Origin: Prevotella sp.
GTDB taxonomy: Bacteria; Bacteroidota; Bacteroidia; Bacteroidales; Bacteroidaceae
Length of the DNA stretch: 52,018 nucleotides
NCBI GenBank assembly: GCA_017478025.1
Contig: JAFVGZ010000005.1
Span: forward strand, 1-52,018
Reading direction: 5' to 3'
In this document: piece by piece, positions 51,301 through 52,018 of the stretch
How positions within the stretch are numbered: position 1 is the stretch's first letter
Layout of the letters: the number at the start of each line of letters is the position of its first letter
Notes under the pieces: generated by a model
The model's database searches: none
What the model saw: only the letters and a program-made list of their open reading frames with translations
Told to the model about the DNA's origin: nothing
Translations under genes and position numbers: made by a program

Positions 51301-51800
51301 TTTTACCCTGATTTTCGTGTGCGTTTTTTCGGTTTTGTTGTTCTGTTTTGATGGGCAAACCATCAAACACTCTGTTATTCAGCGCGTTAGCTATTCGTGC
51401 TCTCTCGTGCGATATTTGCGAGCGAGGGCAACCTTGGTCCAAAATATCGCGATTTTTTGAAGGGTCGAAAAATCACTTTTGACTAAAAAAAGGGCAAAAA
51501 ATGAGCAAAATGTAAAATCGGCATAGAACAACATGAATGAACATCTTTTGCCCTTACAGGGCGCAACTACACCACCACATGAAAACCCAGGGCGCTGCCC
51601 TGGGCTATATGCTTTTGCCCTTTCAGGGCGCGTACACTGTTTTTTCTTTTACGGAGCTCAGGCAGACAATAAATCTGAGCAGGGCAAATCACCACCTAAA
51701 TTGATGTTGAATCGCCGTTTATGAAAGATGTCCGTTTGTTCGGCATTCTATACTTTTTCATACTATTTCCACTTTTAGTGACAAGTTTCCGCACATTTTC

Positions 51801-51832
51801 TTTGCTCCTTTGCAAAAAATAGCGTACCTTTG
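51801..51832 (+). promoter_or_regulatory. Promoter of the right-end gene
   Basis: TTTG at 51801-51804, 20 bases, TACCTTTG at 51825-51832; the leader to the ATG at 51902 is about 65 bases. Confidence 0.75.
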
Positions 51833-51901
51833 TCGGCGAAAATCTATACCAGGGAAAGGATACACAAATATGAACCTAAATTTGATATAACTACAACCGA
51901 A

Positions 51902-52018
51902 ATGTTTTTTCATACAAGATATTCCTGCCGTTATTGGCTGATTTTTACTATCCTTATGATGTTCTGTGCGCTGCGCGTGGCTGCACAGCAGGTTACCGAT
52001 TTTACGTTTTCGCACATC
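51902..52018 (+). CDS. Exported protein, 5' part only (possible hybrid two-component sensor)
   Basis: Thirty-nine codons reach the window edge: MFFHTRYSCRYWLIFTILMM, then FCALRVAAQQVTDFTFSHI. The start is a signal peptide cleaved near AAQQ. A mature start of the form (Q)xVTDFTFSHI is typical of Reg_prop/Y_Y_Y periplasmic sensors of hybrid two-component systems, whose next residues are usually a D-GLS-N motif. The family call rests on about ten residues and is tentative. A clean promoter upstream supports a real gene. Confidence 0.6.
   Translation, partial: MFFHTRYSCRYWLIFTILMMFCALRVAAQQVTDFTFSHI

Larger units (their letters stand above)
50910..51901. other. Right intergenic region, repeats, no gene
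   Basis: Holds AT-rich DNA, the third 22-bp-period array (51228-51300) bracketed by direct repeats of GGGCAAAAAATGA at 51125 and 51492, and a GCCCT/AGGGC-rich repeat at about 51550-51630. Short frames in it have no recognisable content. Confidence 0.6.

Noticed and set aside
1-52018. tRNA, rRNA and riboswitch genes
   Set aside because: No T-loop words in a cloverleaf context, no rRNA-like stretches and no known riboswitch consensus were seen by eye; a covariance search would be decisive.

Overview
This is a chromosomal segment of a Bacteroidota bacterium, most likely Bacteroidales close to Prevotella. The evidence is lineage-specific: promoters of the TTTG-N19/20-TAnnTTTG type instead of E. 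coli-type -35/-10 boxes, a type III glutamine synthetase (GlnN), LL-diaminopimelate aminotransferase (DapL), a DUF2023-flavodoxin pair, a dut-TPR-DUF4292-EnvC-like row, and a large surface protein ending in the GIYNLQGQRV-type tail common in Prevotella. The assignment rests on recognised families only; there is no rRNA in the window, and I saw no tRNA or CRISPR-Cas.

Layout. 1-5.4 kb is accessory and repeat-rich: a 44-residue ORF, a MNT-type nucleotidyltransferase with a broken HEPN partner, a long repeat-filled leader, a secreted 895-residue protein, a 57-residue acidic protein and a decayed copy of it. 5.4-12.4 kb: an AAA/DUF4143 ATPase, DUF2023 and flavodoxin, a CapD-like nucleotide-sugar dehydratase, TadA, PssA and Psd. 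12.6-17.7 kb: DnaE, then Adk and Hpt. 18.5-19.0 kb: a YoeB-like toxin-antitoxin pair.

19.2-39.0 kb is a nitrogen-assimilation block. One minus-strand row (gltB, gltD, pyrG, asnB, purF) carries four glutamine-consuming amidotransferases plus the GOGAT small subunit. A second minus-strand row (dapF, dapL, glnN) makes diaminopimelate and glutamine. A divergent plus-strand row carries PII, AmtB and an outer-membrane protein. Ammonium would enter by AmtB under PII control, be fixed by GlnN, and be spent by GOGAT, CTP synthase, asparagine synthetase and PurF.

39.2-50.0 kb: an Lrp/AsnC regulator, a small HExxH membrane protein, a MalY/PatB aminotransferase, the efp-glycosyltransferase-dut-TPR-DUF4292-EnvC-like row, then rpmH, radC, a DUF59 protein and lpxH. 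The right end has a lipoprotein gene, 1.3 kb of repeats, and the first 39 codons of a gene that may be a hybrid two-component sensor.

Two repeat systems stand out. (1) Three intergenic regions carry short arrays of a 7-bp motif at exactly 22-bp steps, with inverted copies at the ends of some arrays and a different heptamer at one locus. (2) A GC-rich palindromic element found in intergenic DNA also lies in frame inside gltB at least six times and probably inside purF, adding PSPSQGG-like peptides to conserved enzymes.
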